Shown: positions 16,993 through 28,264 of the stretch, piece by piece
How the letters are laid out: every line of letters starts with the position of its first letter
Position numbering within the stretch: the first letter of the stretch is position 1
Origin: an uncultured Erythrobacter sp.
GTDB lineage: Bacteria; Pseudomonadota; Alphaproteobacteria; Sphingomonadales; Sphingomonadaceae
DNA: 64,000 bases
Direction: 5' to 3'
NCBI GenBank assembly: GCA_947503275.1
Contig: CANNCZ010000001.1
Location: 558,001-622,000 of the forward strand
Notes under the pieces: generated by a model
What the model was told of the DNA's origin: nothing
The model's input: only the letters and a program-made list of their open reading frames with translations
Database searches by the model: none
Made by a program: the position numbers and the translations under genes

Positions 16993-19797
16993 TTACTTTG
17001 AAAGTCCAAGAGCATCAGCGACCAGCGCCTCTTGCTGTTGTGCGTGACGTTTGGCGAGGCCAGTCGCGGGCGAAGCCGCCGCATCGCGCCCGGCATAGGT
17101 CGGACGCATCCCGTCTTTGCCAGCCAGCGTGAGTGATGCCTCAATGCGATCCTGCACAAAGAACCACGATCCGTTGTTCTTCGGCTCTTCCTGACACCAC
17201 ACCACATTTTCGAGGTTCGTCATGCGCTTGATGCGCACCGCAAGTGGTTCGCCGGGGAAGGGATACAGCTGCTCAATCCGCACGATAGAGACGTCCTTTA
17301 GCCCCTCCGCCTCGCGCTTTTCATAGAGGTCATAATAGACCTTGCCCGAACACAGGACGAGGCGTTTGACCTTCTCATCCGCAATTTCGGTCAGGTCGGA
17401 TTTGATCCGCTTGAACTGCCAGTCGCCTTGGAACTCCTCACGAGGGGACTTCGCCAGTGGGTGACGCAGCAGCGACTTTGGCGTCATAATCACCAACGGC
17501 TTGCGGAAAGTCCGCAGCATCTGACGACGCAGAACGTGGAAGTAATTCGCCGGCGTTGTGATGTTGCAGACTTGGATATTATCGTTCGCACACAGCTGAA
17601 GGAACCGTTCAAGCCGAGCGGAAGAGTGCTCCGGACCTTGCCCTTCATATCCATGTGGCAGCAGCATCACGAGACCGTTTGCGCGCAGCCATTTTGCCTC
17701 ACCTGCCGCAATATATTGGTCGATCATGATCTGCGCGCCATTGGCAAAATCGCCAAATTGCGCTTCCCATAGGACGAGCGATTTGGGATCGGCCATGGCA
17801 AAACCGTACTCAAAACCGAGCACGCCATACTCGGACAGAGTGCTGTCATAGACCTCAAATTTGCCGTGAGGCAGTGTGGTCAAAGGTATATATTTGTCTT
17901 CGGTTTTTTGATCGACCCAAACCGCGTGACGCTGCGAGAATGTGCCGCGCCCACTGTCTTGGCCAGACAGGCGGACATTGTAACCCTCCATCACGAGACT
18001 ACCGAATGCGAGCGCCTCTGCGGTGGCCCAGTCGAAGCCATCCCCGCTGGAGAACATCTCGCCCTTCGCCTTAAGTACGCGGCCAAGAGTCCGGTGAATG
18101 TTCACATCGTCAGGAACTTCGGTCAGCGTCCGGCCCAGCGCATCGAACGCCTTTGGCTCAATTGCAGTTTCGACATTGCGCCGCGCCGTTTCATCGTCGG
18201 CTGGCTTGTTCAGACCAGCCCAGCGACCGCCAAACCAATCAGCTTCATTGGCGGAGTAGCTTTTCGCGGCTTGGAACTCTTCTTCGAGATGCGCGACGAA
18301 TTCCGATGTGACCTCTTCCCGATGGCCCGCGTCGATCACGCCTTGTTCGATCAGGCGTTCTTCGTAGACGCGGCTGACCTTGGGGTGTTTGCCGATGACT
18401 TCGTACATCAGCGGTTGCGTGAACTTGGGTTCGTCGCCTTCATTGTGGCCAAAGCGGCGATAGCACCACATGTCGATCACAACGTCGCGGCCAAACTTCT
18501 GACGGTATTCCACGGCCAGCTTGCACGCGAAAGTCACCGCTTCCGGATCATCGCCATTGACGTGCAGGATCGGCGCCATCACGCCTTTCGCAACGTCGGA
18601 TGGGTAGGGTGAAGACCGCGCGAATTGCGGCGACGTAGTAAAACCGATCTGATTGTTGATGATAAAGTGGATGCAGCCGCCTGTGTCGTAGCCATTGACG
18701 CCCGACAGGCTGAGGCTTTCCCAAACGACCCCTTGGCCAGCAAACGCCGCATCACCGTGGATCAGGACGGGCAAAACCTGCTTCTTATTCTCCAGATCAT
18801 CGCGGATCGCCTGCTGCGCGCGGCTTTTGCCGAGCACGACGGGGTCCACTGTCTCAAGATGCGACGGGTTCGGGGTGAGGCTCATGTGAACAGATATATC
18901 GTCGAATGAGCGGTCGGTGCTGGTACCCAGGTGATACTTCACATCGCCCGATCCGCCGACATCTTCGGGGTTGGCAGAGCCACCCGAAAACTCATGGAAG
19001 ATCACTTTGTAAGGCTTGGCCATCACATTCGCGAGGACGTTCAAGCGTCCACGATGCGCCATGCCATAGATGATCTCACGCACGCCTGCGCTGCCGCCAT
19101 GTTTGATCACAGCCTCCAGCGCTGGGATCATGCTTTCGCCGCCATCCAGACCGAAACGCTTGGTTCCGACATATTTCTTACCGAGAAATTCTTCGTACTG
19201 CTCGCCGCGCAAAACCGCTGCAAGGATCGCTTTTTTCCCCTCGGGCGAAAACTGGATCGTATCGCCGGGGCTTTCGAACTTGTCTTGCAAGAAACGCCGC
19301 TCGCCCGTGTCGGCGATGTGCATGTATTCTAGGCCAACGTTGCCGCAATACACCTCTTTCAGACGGCTATGCAGAGCGCCGACCGTCGTCCATTCCATAC
19401 CTAAAACGCCGCCGACATAGACTTCTTCAGCCTCTTTGCCGGCAAGCCCATGGAATGCGAGGGTCAGATCCTCTGGCTCACCGCGTTTGCTTGACACGCC
19501 CAGAGGATCAAGGTTCGCCGCCAAGTGCCCGCGCACCCGGTAAAGCCGGACCAATGTCATCGCCTTGTTCGACAAGTCAGAGGCGTATTCCAGCGCCTTC
19601 TCATCAACCGCCTTGCCGACTTTCTTCGCTGCCTTTTCGACCACGACCTGCATCTGGGTCGGGTCCATCGCAGCGGCGAGGTCCTCTCCCGATCCGCTGA
19701 CCTGATCCAGCCACGCAGGATTGCCCCAGGACGGGCCGGGTTGCGGACCTTCCTGATCGGTCATGTCGGGGACGAAGTTTGTGGTCTCTTTGTTCAT
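16993..19797 (-). CDS. sucA: 2-oxoglutarate dehydrogenase E1 component
   Basis: Thiamine-diphosphate enzyme decarboxylating 2-oxoglutarate in the TCA cycle. 934 residues from the ATG at 19797 (MNKETTNF); a TTG 39 bases upstream would add an unlikely Pro/Arg-rich leader. Recognisable segments: MAHRGRLNVLANV, the diphosphate/Mg region GDAAFAGQGVVWE, MWCYRRFGHNEGDEP and PHGYEGQGPEHSSARLERFL. The N-terminus has the short E2/E3-interacting helix region. Operon: mdh - four small genes - sucD - sucA - sucB - lpdA. Confidence 0.97.
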   Translation of the reverse strand: MNKETTNFVPDMTDQEGPQPGPSWGNPAWLDQVSGSGEDLAAAMDPTQMQVVVEKAAKKVGKAVDEKALEYASDLSNKAMTLVRLYRVRGHLAANLDPLGVSSKRGEPEDLTLAFHGLAGKEAEEVYVGGVLGMEWTTVGALHSRLKEVYCGNVGLEYMHIADTGERRFLQDKFESPGDTIQFSPEGKKAILAAVLRGEQYEEFLGKKYVGTKRFGLDGGESMIPALEAVIKHGGSAGVREIIYGMAHRGRLNVLANVMAKPYKVIFHEFSGGSANPEDVGGSGDVKYHLGTSTDRSFDDISVHMSLTPNPSHLETVDPVVLGKSRAQQAIRDDLENKKQVLPVLIHGDAAFAGQGVVWESLSLSGVNGYDTGGCIHFIINNQIGFTTSPQFARSSPYPSDVAKGVMAPILHVNGDDPEAVTFACKLAVEYRQKFGRDVVIDMWCYRRFGHNEGDEPKFTQPLMYEVIGKHPKVSRVYEERLIEQGVIDAGHREEVTSEFVAHLEEEFQAAKSYSANEADWFGGRWAGLNKPADDETARRNVETAIEPKAFDALGRTLTEVPDDVNIHRTLGRVLKAKGEMFSSGDGFDWATAEALAFGSLVMEGYNVRLSGQDSGRGTFSQRHAVWVDQKTEDKYIPLTTLPHGKFEVYDSTLSEYGVLGFEYGFAMADPKSLVLWEAQFGDFANGAQIMIDQYIAAGEAKWLRANGLVMLLPHGYEGQGPEHSSARLERFLQLCANDNIQVCNITTPANYFHVLRRQMLRTFRKPLVIMTPKSLLRHPLAKSPREEFQGDWQFKRIKSDLTEIADEKVKRLVLCSGKVYYDLYEKREAEGLKDVSIVRIEQLYPFPGEPLAVRIKRMTNLENVVWCQEEPKNNGSWFFVQDRIEASLTLAGKDGMRPTYAGRDAAASPATGLAKRHAQQQEALVADALGLSK

Positions 19798-19855
19798 GGC
19801 GGTTTTCCGGTGGGGAGGAGAAGGGCGCTCGATCAAAGGCCGAGCGCCCGATAGG

Positions 19856-20746
19856 TCAGGCCAGTTCTTTCAACATGGCATCCAATGTGGTGCCAAGCTC
19901 GGATGGCGAAGGCGAAACGCGGATGCCCGCATCTTCCATCGCTGCAATCTTGTCGTCAGCGCCGCCTTTGCCGCCCGATACAATCGCACCGGCATGGCCC
20001 ATGCGGCGACCCGGAGGCGCCGTGCGGCCTGCGATAAAGCCAACAGTTGGCTTAGAACGACCCTTGGCAGCCTCTTGCTTCAAGAATTCAGCCGCTTCTT
20101 CTTCGGCGCTGCCGCCGATTTCGCCGATCATGATCATCGAAGTGGTCTCTGGATCGTCAAGGAACAGGTCGAGCACGTCGATAAAGTTGGTTCCGTTCAC
20201 AGGATCACCGCCAATGCCGACAGCCGTCGTCTGACCAAGGCCAACAGCCGTGGTCTGATGCACAGCTTCGTAAGTGAGCGTGCCAGAGCGTGAGACAACG
20301 CCGACGCTACCCTTCTTAAAGATAGAGCCGGGCATAATGCCGATCTTGCACTCATTCGGGGTGAGAACACCGGGGCAGTTTGGCCCGATCAGGCGTGATT
20401 TCGAACCGGTCAACGCAGCTTTCGCGCGGACCATGTCGAGCACTGGAATGCCTTCGGTGATGCAGATGATCAGTTCCATCTCCGCATCGATAGCTTCGCA
20501 AATCGCATCAGCGGCAAAGGGAGGGGGTACGTAGATGCACGATGCGGTCGCGCCGGTCTCAGCCTTGGCTTCGCGCACAGTGTTGAACTGCGGCACACCG
20601 ATATGGGTCGAGCCGCCTTTGCCCGGCGTCACACCTGCGACCATTTGCGATCCGTACTCAATCGCCTGCTGCGTGTGGAACGTGCCGGTGTTGCCGGTCA
20701 TCCCTTGGGTCAGAACTTTAGTGTCTTTGTTAATTAGGATGCTCAT
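19856..20746 (-). CDS. sucD: Succinyl-CoA synthetase subunit alpha
   Basis: 296 residues; CoA-binding Rossmann part at the N-terminus ([16 protein letters not shown]) and the phosphorylated histidine His251 in [16 protein letters not shown]. Makes succinyl-CoA or ATP/GTP together with the beta subunit SucC. Unusually, no sucC lies directly upstream; the preceding gene encodes a small exported protein. The beta subunit must be encoded outside this window. Confidence 0.96.
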   Translation of the reverse strand: MSILINKDTKVLTQGMTGNTGTFHTQQAIEYGSQMVAGVTPGKGGSTHIGVPQFNTVREAKAETGATASCIYVPPPFAADAICEAIDAEMELIICITEGIPVLDMVRAKAALTGSKSRLIGPNCPGVLTPNECKIGIMPGSIFKKGSVGVVSRSGTLTYEAVHQTTAVGLGQTTAVGIGGDPVNGTNFIDVLDLFLDDPETTSMIMIGEIGGSAEEEAAEFLKQEAAKGRSKPTVGFIAGRTAPPGRRMGHAGAIVSGGKGGADDKIAAMEDAGIRVSPSPSELGTTLDAMLKELA

Positions 20747-20841
20747 GCTGGTTCAAAACCTCTGATGCAAAGTGATTGAAGTGAATTCCTGACCTTTTCC
20801 GAAAAATGGGGCCAGAAGATTTGCGGATGGGAATAATGCGG

Positions 20842-21402
20842 TCATTGCTCTTCGGAAACACGCTTTCCAACTTGAATGCGCATATTGGTGAATTCTTCGT
20901 CGAACGATGCGACTTCGTAGAGCGTATCGCCCCTGCGAAATGCGACGCTGTGGACTATGTCGGTGCCGGTTGAGCGGTATCCCGATGCAGACGTATCAAG
21001 AAACGCCGCAATCTGTGTTGCCGCCACGATGCTGTTGCCAGGCATTGCAATCTGGCACGTGCCGCCGAACTCTTCATCTGCGGCGCCGATGGTTGTGTCC
21101 TTACCGACAAAAAACAACACTTGCTCGCCGTTTCGCAGTGCAAGCGCACCGGGTTCATCCCAGAAGGCGTTGTCACTTGCCTTTCCAAAATCAGTCCAGC
21201 CATCAGCGGTGAGTTCGGCGCTCGTGGTGGTGAAATCGGAATGAAGCTCTTCGCAAAGCGAGACCGCTGCCAAAGTGGACAGTGCAGCGGTATCGGATTG
21301 TGCCTGCGCAGCTGCACCCCACGATAGCCCTATTGTCGCGGTAACAATTATGGCTCTTGAAATCAGCACACTACGTCTCCCCATGTCGATCAACTTTCTC
21401 AT
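20842..21402 (-). CDS. Exported protein of unknown function (TCA-operon cassette, fourth gene)
   Basis: 186 residues with an N-terminal signal peptide (n-region with RKLIDMGRR, hydrophobic core to about residue 34, cleavage near AQAQS). Mature part is acidic and contains two Cys (CEEL and GGTCQ) that could form a disulfide. No known family recognised. The ATG overlaps the stop of the preceding gene in an ATGA arrangement, so it is translationally coupled. Confidence 0.7.
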   Translation of the reverse strand: MRKLIDMGRRSVLISRAIIVTATIGLSWGAAAQAQSDTAALSTLAAVSLCEELHSDFTTTSAELTADGWTDFGKASDNAFWDEPGALALRNGEQVLFFVGKDTTIGAADEEFGGTCQIAMPGNSIVAATQIAAFLDTSASGYRSTGTDIVHSVAFRRGDTLYEVASFDEEFTNMRIQVGKRVSEEQ

Positions 21403-22106
21403 TGCTGAACGCTCCCCTCATCGGCTTCATCGACTTGATCAGGTGTGAACCGGCGCAGGCTGCTAATGTAGAAGCCGCGATAGAAAATGCGGTCCTCTGC
21501 AAGAAGCCGCTCGGCGCTTTCGGCGTCGGTGTGGGACGCGACCGTCTTGATATGGGTAGGTGAGATATCTTCCCACACCCAAGCGCCAGTGCGTGTGTCG
21601 CCCGGGGTATTCTCAACCGAGACGTCCACATCCTCGCCAAACACCGCGCTGAGCAATGGGCCAGATGGCATAAAGGGCAGATCGGGCACGATCGTCACGC
21701 ATTCAAACTCGTTTGCGATGACGTCTTGAGGGGAGAGCGTGTCGCTCTCTGGATCAACACCCTCGGCCAGCACCGTGCGCAGCCCCATGAACTGGATCAG
21801 ATCCAGCCCCTCCATTTGCTTGCGATAGAGATTGACGTTGCGCAGGGGAGTTGGGCCATCGCCCATAAATTCTTCGACGCGAGTAGCCAGCAGATCATTA
21901 TCTGCGTCAAACTTCTCCCAATCGGGGCTGAGCATATTCCCGCCGGGCATAAAGCCATTGGCGCTGGGGCAATCGCGCAAATGGGTCTTCATCGCCTCGA
22001 CAAAAACCAAGGGAGTATCATGCGCAGAAGCGGGTGAGACGGTTGCACTCGCAGCCACACAGGCCGCCGCGACCAAAGTGATTATGGGTTTGCGTTGCAT
22101 ATTCAT
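21399..22106 (-). CDS. Exported protein of unknown function (TCA-operon cassette, third gene)
   Basis: 235 residues from the ATG at 22106, which overlaps the upstream stop by four bases. Signal peptide MNMQRKPIITLVAAACVAAS with cleavage near ASAHD. The mature part holds two Cys (RDCPSA, FECVTI), a WVWEDISPTHIKTV segment and a conserved-looking IFYRGFYISSLRRF near the C-terminus. Periplasmic location is likely; family unknown. Confidence 0.7.
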   Translation of the reverse strand: MNMQRKPIITLVAAACVAASATVSPASAHDTPLVFVEAMKTHLRDCPSANGFMPGGNMLSPDWEKFDADNDLLATRVEEFMGDGPTPLRNVNLYRKQMEGLDLIQFMGLRTVLAEGVDPESDTLSPQDVIANEFECVTIVPDLPFMPSGPLLSAVFGEDVDVSVENTPGDTRTGAWVWEDISPTHIKTVASHTDAESAERLLAEDRIFYRGFYISSLRRFTPDQVDEADEGSVQQ

Positions 22107-22567
22107 CGACCACCCAGCCAGACACCGGTTTCGTAGATGCGCAGCGAATATTCGCCTGCCCGCCCAAGCCCGCGTGCTCTGGCGCAAAGGCCAAAGTGAG
22201 CGCGCGCGCCTGCTAGAAACAGCTCTTCATTCAGCTCAGTGCGATAGGGATCGTTCTGGCTCGCCACGGCAAGGTCAAAGCAAGTGCGCGCCAGATCCAG
22301 ATTGGCATCCGCATCCACTTCCGGCCCATCAAGCGCTGCGTAGGAGCGGATCAATCGAGTACGAACCTGCGCGCGCCAATCCACACAAGCGCGGGTTTCT
22401 GTGCCGTCCGCCAGCGTAAACACCTGCGTATCGCGGCAATAAACGCGCCGCTCCTGCTCAACCTCAGGGTTGAACACTTCCGCAACTTCGGCACGGTCCA
22501 CTTCGCGTGCGGAGATTGGTGAGGCGATCATGACAAACAAGGCCATTGGGGCAATGAGACTGCGCAT
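22103..22567 (-). CDS. Small exported Cys-containing protein (TCA-operon cassette, second gene)
   Basis: 154 residues, signal peptide at 1-20 (MRSLIAPMALFVMIASPISA). Mature part has four Cys (RVYCRD, RACVDW, RTCFDL, GLCARA) that could form two disulfides. No family recognised. Five bases after the membrane-protein gene and coupled to the next gene by a four-base overlap. Confidence 0.68.
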   Translation of the reverse strand: MRSLIAPMALFVMIASPISAREVDRAEVAEVFNPEVEQERRVYCRDTQVFTLADGTETRACVDWRAQVRTRLIRSYAALDGPEVDADANLDLARTCFDLAVASQNDPYRTELNEELFLAGARAHFGLCARARGLGRAGEYSLRIYETGVWLGGR

Positions 22568-22572
22568 TATCC

Positions 22573-23918
<1,346 letters not shown>

Positions 23919-24080
23919 CTAGTCGGCTTTCGTCCCAAGTGGCCGAACGCCCGCATATAAGGGCGGGTTAGGCCTGCAATATGGCGATTGCAACCGTCAA
24001 AGGCGCGCATTGGCCAACTATCTTTGCAAACAGTTCGCATGTGCAATAGGCCTGAGTAATAACACGCAAGCGACCGGGTG

Positions 24081-24102
24081 TTTCCCCGTGCTCTAGGGGA
24101 AA
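24081..24102. repeat. Perfect inverted repeat upstream of mdh
   Basis: TTTCCCC (24081-24087) and GGGGAAA (24096-24102) flank GTGCTCTA. It lies in the 297-base spacer between mdh and the GGDEF/EAL gene; a second imperfect one (CGCCC/GGGCG) is near 23949-23968. Could be an operator for the TCA operon or an RNA hairpin after the GGDEF/EAL promoter region; nothing decides. Confidence 0.35.
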
Positions 24103-24158
24103 GCCGTGCTTACCAAAATTTACATGATGATGGGAGCGTCCGCGTTTACAGATGCAGG

Positions 24159-26162
24159 TTAGGCAGACGCTTGACGGTCATCCTGCTCGCGCTCTTGTGC
24201 AAGCAACATCGCAGCCAGATAATCGGGCACGGCGCGGCTGAAATAATAGCCTTGGCCCAGATTACAGCCAGCGTCTTTGACCGCCTGAACCTGCTCGATC
24301 GTCTCAAGCCCCTCAGCCACGATATCCATGCCCAGCGTATTGCCCATTTCGGCCACAGCGCGGATGATCGCATCGCTCTTTCGTCCGACGTGAGCGCCCG
24401 ATACGAAGCTGCGATCAACCTTAATCTTGGAGAAGGGGAAGGAATTAATGTAGCCGAGCGAGGAATAGCCGGTTCCGAAGTCATCAAGCGCAAAGCGCAC
24501 GCCGATCTCGGACAATTCCTCGATAAAGGCAGCGGTCGAGTGATTATCCTCGACAAACAGACTTTCCGTTACCTCAAGCTCCATCCGCTTGGGATCAAGG
24601 CCTGCTTCGCGCAAAGCATTCTTGATACCCAAAGCGGCACCGGGCGCACGAATTTGCAGAGGCGAAAGATTGACCGCAATGGTCACTTCCTCAGGCCACG
24701 TCGCAGCGATGCGCGCAGCCTGAGCCGTGATCCAATTGCCAAGCGTCACGATAACGCCGGTCTCCTCGGCCACAGGTATAAATTCATCAGGGCGCAGCTC
24801 ACCTTTCTCCGGGTGGAACCACCGCACCAGCGCCTCAAACGTTTTGATCCTGCCCGTTTCCAGATCGACAATCGGCTGGAAGAAGATCGACAGTTCATCG
24901 CGCTGCAGGGCTGCACGAAGTTCGTCTTCGATCTCACGCCGACGCACCAGATCGCGCGACATGGATGAGTTGAAGAAGCATGTCTGACCGCGCCCGCCGA
25001 CCTTTGCATGATACAGCGCAAGGTCCGCGCATTGCATGAGTGTATCGGCATCCTTGCCGTGCTCAGGCAACAACGCCACGCCCAGCGATGCGCGCACTTC
25101 AAGGCGTTCGCCATCAATACGGAACGGGCGCATGATCTCGCAGTGAACTTCGCTGGCGATCATCTCGGCCTGTTTGCGATCGGTGATCGGGCAGAACACG
25201 ATGAATTCATCGCCGCCAAACCGGGCCACAGTGCCGCCATCGGGGGTGACGCCGCTCAATCGTTTGGCAACTTCGCTCAACACCCGGTCACCGACGGGGT
25301 GGCCGAGCAGGTCGTTGACCTCTTTAAACCGGTCCAAATCAATCCAGATCAGCGCCAATTGCGAAGTCTCATCAACCCCCATCATCGTCTCAACCATAGC
25401 GTGGTTGAGACCGGCGCGGTTGGCCAAACCGGTGACTACGTCAGTACGGGCGAGAACCTGCATCTTATCGGCCAGTTTCCGGCTGGTTTCAGCCGCCGCG
25501 ATTGAATCGCGCAGGACGTTGAAAATGTTCTTTGCGATAGAGATCATCGCCGGGATTAGCAGCAGGATCGTGACGCCCAATGCGATAAAGCCGATATCCC
25601 CGATCCAGAAACACGCGAGCGCAATCGGTACACAGGTCAGGCCCAGCTGACCGATCGAAATCGTCAACCGCCCTGCATTGCGTGCGGATACGCCGATGCC
25701 ATAGCCCAACGCATTGGCTACCATCAGCACTTCGACCTGTGTCTGCATGCCGACGAGAATGGTAAAGGCGGCGGTGCAACCCAGTGCCAATGCAAAGCTG
25801 AACGCGCCGATTTCGTAGATGAATTCTAGGGAGGCGGTGCTGTTATCTTCGGAATCGGGCGAAATGCCCAAGGCAGCAGTGATCCGCGCAACCGCAATGA
25901 TCATCAAGATCGCGGTAGCGACGTAAAGCTCCGTCATCCCGGAAATCCAAGCGGAGACGCCAGCAGCGGAAACCGTGGCAATCGCGCCGATGGCTAGACT
26001 GGAGGGTTGGGCATAGAGAGAGGTGACGAGCATCCGCTGAACCCGCTCGGAAAGCTGGTCCGAGCGCTCTCGGCGGGTGGTCCCGTCTTGCGCACCGCGC
26101 GCCCCTAAAAGAGGCGCGCGTGACGGTGCACGCAATTTGGACAAGAAACGGCTCTCTCCCAT
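24159..26162 (-). CDS. Membrane-bound GGDEF-EAL cyclic-di-GMP enzyme
   Basis: 667 residues. About six N-terminal membrane segments (55-220), a short linker, then GGDEF (from about 235; GGDEF intact at 316-320) and EAL (from about 410; EAL at 443-445, with DDFGTGYSS and KVDRSFV downstream). The diguanylate cyclase active site is complete, but the RxxD inhibitory site before it is absent. The EAL catalytic motifs also look complete, so the protein could both make and break c-di-GMP. Monocistronic. A CtrA-like site lies 27 bases upstream of the start. Confidence 0.93.
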   Translation of the reverse strand: MGESRFLSKLRAPSRAPLLGARGAQDGTTRRERSDQLSERVQRMLVTSLYAQPSSLAIGAIATVSAAGVSAWISGMTELYVATAILMIIAVARITAALGISPDSEDNSTASLEFIYEIGAFSFALALGCTAAFTILVGMQTQVEVLMVANALGYGIGVSARNAGRLTISIGQLGLTCVPIALACFWIGDIGFIALGVTILLLIPAMISIAKNIFNVLRDSIAAAETSRKLADKMQVLARTDVVTGLANRAGLNHAMVETMMGVDETSQLALIWIDLDRFKEVNDLLGHPVGDRVLSEVAKRLSGVTPDGGTVARFGGDEFIVFCPITDRKQAEMIASEVHCEIMRPFRIDGERLEVRASLGVALLPEHGKDADTLMQCADLALYHAKVGGRGQTCFFNSSMSRDLVRRREIEDELRAALQRDELSIFFQPIVDLETGRIKTFEALVRWFHPEKGELRPDEFIPVAEETGVIVTLGNWITAQAARIAATWPEEVTIAVNLSPLQIRAPGAALGIKNALREAGLDPKRMELEVTESLFVEDNHSTAAFIEELSEIGVRFALDDFGTGYSSLGYINSFPFSKIKVDRSFVSGAHVGRKSDAIIRAVAEMGNTLGMDIVAEGLETIEQVQAVKDAGCNLGQGYYFSRAVPDYLAAMLLAQEREQDDRQASA

Positions 26163-26188
26163 AGGCCACCCGGGTTAGAGTAAACTGG

Positions 26189-26204
26189 TCAATTGCAGGT
26201 TAAC
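26189..26204 (-). promoter_or_regulatory. CtrA-like site upstream of the GGDEF/EAL gene
   Basis: TCAA-N7-TTAAC; one mismatch to the alphaproteobacterial CtrA consensus TTAA-N7-TTAA(C). It lies 27-42 bases before the start of the GGDEF/EAL gene. Assigned by motif only. Confidence 0.35.
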
Positions 26205-26348
26205 GTGTCGATTACTGTGTTGAGCAACGCTGTCTGTTTGAGCACGTAATTGATCGAAATTGGCAGATCGCAGCGTGTATGCGTTGCGCACGTGCGATCC
26301 TGCACTGATCAATGCATTTGCACATGAATCTGGTTTAAGGTGCTGCTT

Positions 26349-26711
26349 TTAAAGCAGTTCGAGCGTTGGGCGCGCATGCGAACGTGAGGCTTCGTTGGCC
26401 AGCCGGCGGTCCAAAGTGCGGGTTATACCCAGCCACCAATCATATGCTGCACGGTCGCCTTCAAAAAAAGCATATTCCGCCCTTGAACGCGCTTCGCGAG
26501 CCGCGCCAAGGCCATGGTCGGCAAAATGGCGTAGCGCTGCGCGCAACATCGGATCCTGCGATGTGAGGCCAAGCATGCCTTCATTTCCGCCATTGTCATT
26601 CGCGGCCCGGCGCATGGCGCGCACAGCCATCGCCCGTGCATAGGCATTGGACGCGCGCATCGGTGCGGGGACGCGGCTGACTTTATTAGGGGCGGTGGTT
26701 GTAACGGTCAT
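26349..26711 (-). CDS. Small conserved-looking hypothetical protein
   Basis: 120 residues, basic and Ala/Arg-rich, no signal peptide or membrane segment. Core segment about 55-105 (RHFADHGLGAAREARSRAEYAFFEGD) is predicted helical and ends in WWLGITRTLDRRLA. No domain recognised. It stands alone between the GGDEF/EAL gene and the hydrolase gene, with a CtrA-like site in its upstream region. Confidence 0.65.
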   Translation of the reverse strand: MTVTTTAPNKVSRVPAPMRASNAYARAMAVRAMRRAANDNGGNEGMLGLTSQDPMLRAALRHFADHGLGAAREARSRAEYAFFEGDRAAYDWWLGITRTLDRRLANEASRSHARPTLELL

Positions 26712-26839
26712 GCGCGACTTTCAGTCCATATTCTTGGCGCTGCGCCGTTGCCGTTTATTGAGGGCATATCGGTGCGCGCGATCAGCTGTTGGACCGTGGG
26801 ATAGGGGATAGCGCGCTAAGGCTTGGTGTGTAGCTAAGG

Positions 26840-26855
26840 TTTAGAGCGCGTTAAC
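26840..26855. promoter_or_regulatory. CtrA-like site upstream of the 26349-26711 gene
   Basis: TTTA-GAGCGCG-TTAAC, one mismatch to TTAA-N7-TTAAC, 129-144 bases from the start codon. Confidence 0.3.
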
Positions 26856-26900
26856 CGCGTCTCACCAGCCTAACTGGAACCGATTTGGAGGGACTTGTTT

Positions 26901-26943
26901 GAGGCCCCCTTGCGAGACCCAGTGCGAGGCCCCACGCGAGACC
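26901..26943. repeat. Short 12-13-bp tandem repeat
   Basis: About 3.5 imperfect copies of GAGgCCCcatGC (GAGGCCCCCTTGC, GAGACCCAGTGC, GAGGCCCCACGC, GAGACC) just beyond the 3' end of the hydrolase gene. Confidence 0.6.
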
Positions 26944-26956
26944 TTGTTTTTTCGCC

Positions 26957-28264
26957 TCAGGGTGCCGGGGCAGGCGTGGGTCTTTGTTGCGCCAATTGGC
27001 GTTGTTCCGCCTCCAGCGCATCACGAGCGCTGTCGCTTTTCCATTGGCCCGCACGCGCATACTCTTCGCGCGTTTGGCCTGCGCCCGATAGCGATTGATC
27101 GGCCAAAATCGGCTCAATCACTGGGGCTGAGGTGGAGCGAGATGCAGGCGAAGCTGATGCTGCGCGGCTTGGCGTAAAGGCTGGTGTCGATGCGCTGTCG
27201 CGTGATGTTGCTGCTGGCAGTTCAGGGAGCGGAAGGTCAGATCCGACGACCGCGGGGGCGGAACTTGTGCGTCCGCGCACACCCGGTTCCACTCCGGCAT
27301 ATCCAACGGTGAATGCCTCTTTTCGTCCCGCCGCACCGCGATTGCGATAAAAGCGATGCGCGCCGATTGTACCCACGTGATCGAGGCTGGGCGCCCAATA
27401 GGGGTTCACCCATAGCGTGTGGTAATGCGTTGCATGGCCGACCGGTCGATAGACATCGCCGGACAAGGCATCGCTCGCAATCCGTTGAGCGCGCGACCAT
27501 GATGCACCATTTGCGCGCCGAGCGAGCGATCCGTCGCATGTGAACGAGAATTGGCAACCGGTGCTGCGTTGTGATCCTTGATAGACCACGCCGCACACGC
27601 TGCCCGGCCAATTGGGATGGGCGACGCGGTTCAGAACAACTTGAGCGACGGCGCGTTGTCCCGCTTCGCTTTCGCTGGCGGCTTCGTACCACACTGCCTG
27701 TGCCAGGCATTGCTGTGCGCGCTGGTGGTTTAGGCCGCTGCCGCTGAAGAAGGGGTTGGCCGATGGGCCGGTATCGATGATCTCGCCCAATTCGCGGCCC
27801 GCTTCGGCGGCGCCTGTGTCCAGGGCATCGGTGGTTGGCAAGGCGACCAACTCACCATCCGATGGCGGATCGGCGAGGAAATAGAATGCGGAACCGGGAA
27901 AGCTCATCCCCGGCCGCTCAAACGGCATTGCAGGGTTTTCGGCCAGCTGCGCAGCCAACCGCGCGCTAACCATTTCCGCCTCTGTCGGCGCAGCGCCAGC
28001 AATCGCTCCAAAATCACCGGGCGCCGCCATGGCAGGCACCGCGATTACCGCCAGCAGAAACGCAAAGCGGTTGCGATAGGAACGGTGCGCCGCGGCTTCG
28101 TTGAACAGGGGAGGGATCGGGCGTTTCGTCGTCCCTCGCGCGTTTAAACGCGCATCACGCTCTGCGATCCACGGGTCGCTGCGATCAGGCAAAGCGATGA
28201 TCGTGGGAAGCTTTTCCGAGGTCGAAGGCCGCAGGCGGGCAATAAGAGAGCGAAACGTTTTCAT
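26957..28264 (-). CDS. SleB-type cell wall hydrolase
   Basis: 435 residues from the ATG at 28264 (MKTFRSL). After a membrane/signal segment (NRFAFLLAVIAVPAMAAP, about 65-85) comes a linker and then the Hydrolase_2 domain: the catalytic-type Glu in VWYEAASESEAGQRAVAQVVLNRV, followed by CGVVYQGSQ, CQFSFTCDG and THYHTLWVNPYW. The C-terminal 120 residues are Pro/Ala/Ser-rich. Family members are lytic enzymes acting on peptidoglycan. A longer frame to 28615 has an implausible leader and would run into the divergent promoter region. Confidence 0.87.
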   Translation of the reverse strand: MKTFRSLIARLRPSTSEKLPTIIALPDRSDPWIAERDARLNARGTTKRPIPPLFNEAAAHRSYRNRFAFLLAVIAVPAMAAPGDFGAIAGAAPTEAEMVSARLAAQLAENPAMPFERPGMSFPGSAFYFLADPPSDGELVALPTTDALDTGAAEAGRELGEIIDTGPSANPFFSGSGLNHQRAQQCLAQAVWYEAASESEAGQRAVAQVVLNRVAHPNWPGSVCGVVYQGSQRSTGCQFSFTCDGSLARRANGASWSRAQRIASDALSGDVYRPVGHATHYHTLWVNPYWAPSLDHVGTIGAHRFYRNRGAAGRKEAFTVGYAGVEPGVRGRTSSAPAVVGSDLPLPELPAATSRDSASTPAFTPSRAASASPASRSTSAPVIEPILADQSLSGAGQTREEYARAGQWKSDSARDALEAEQRQLAQQRPTPAPAP

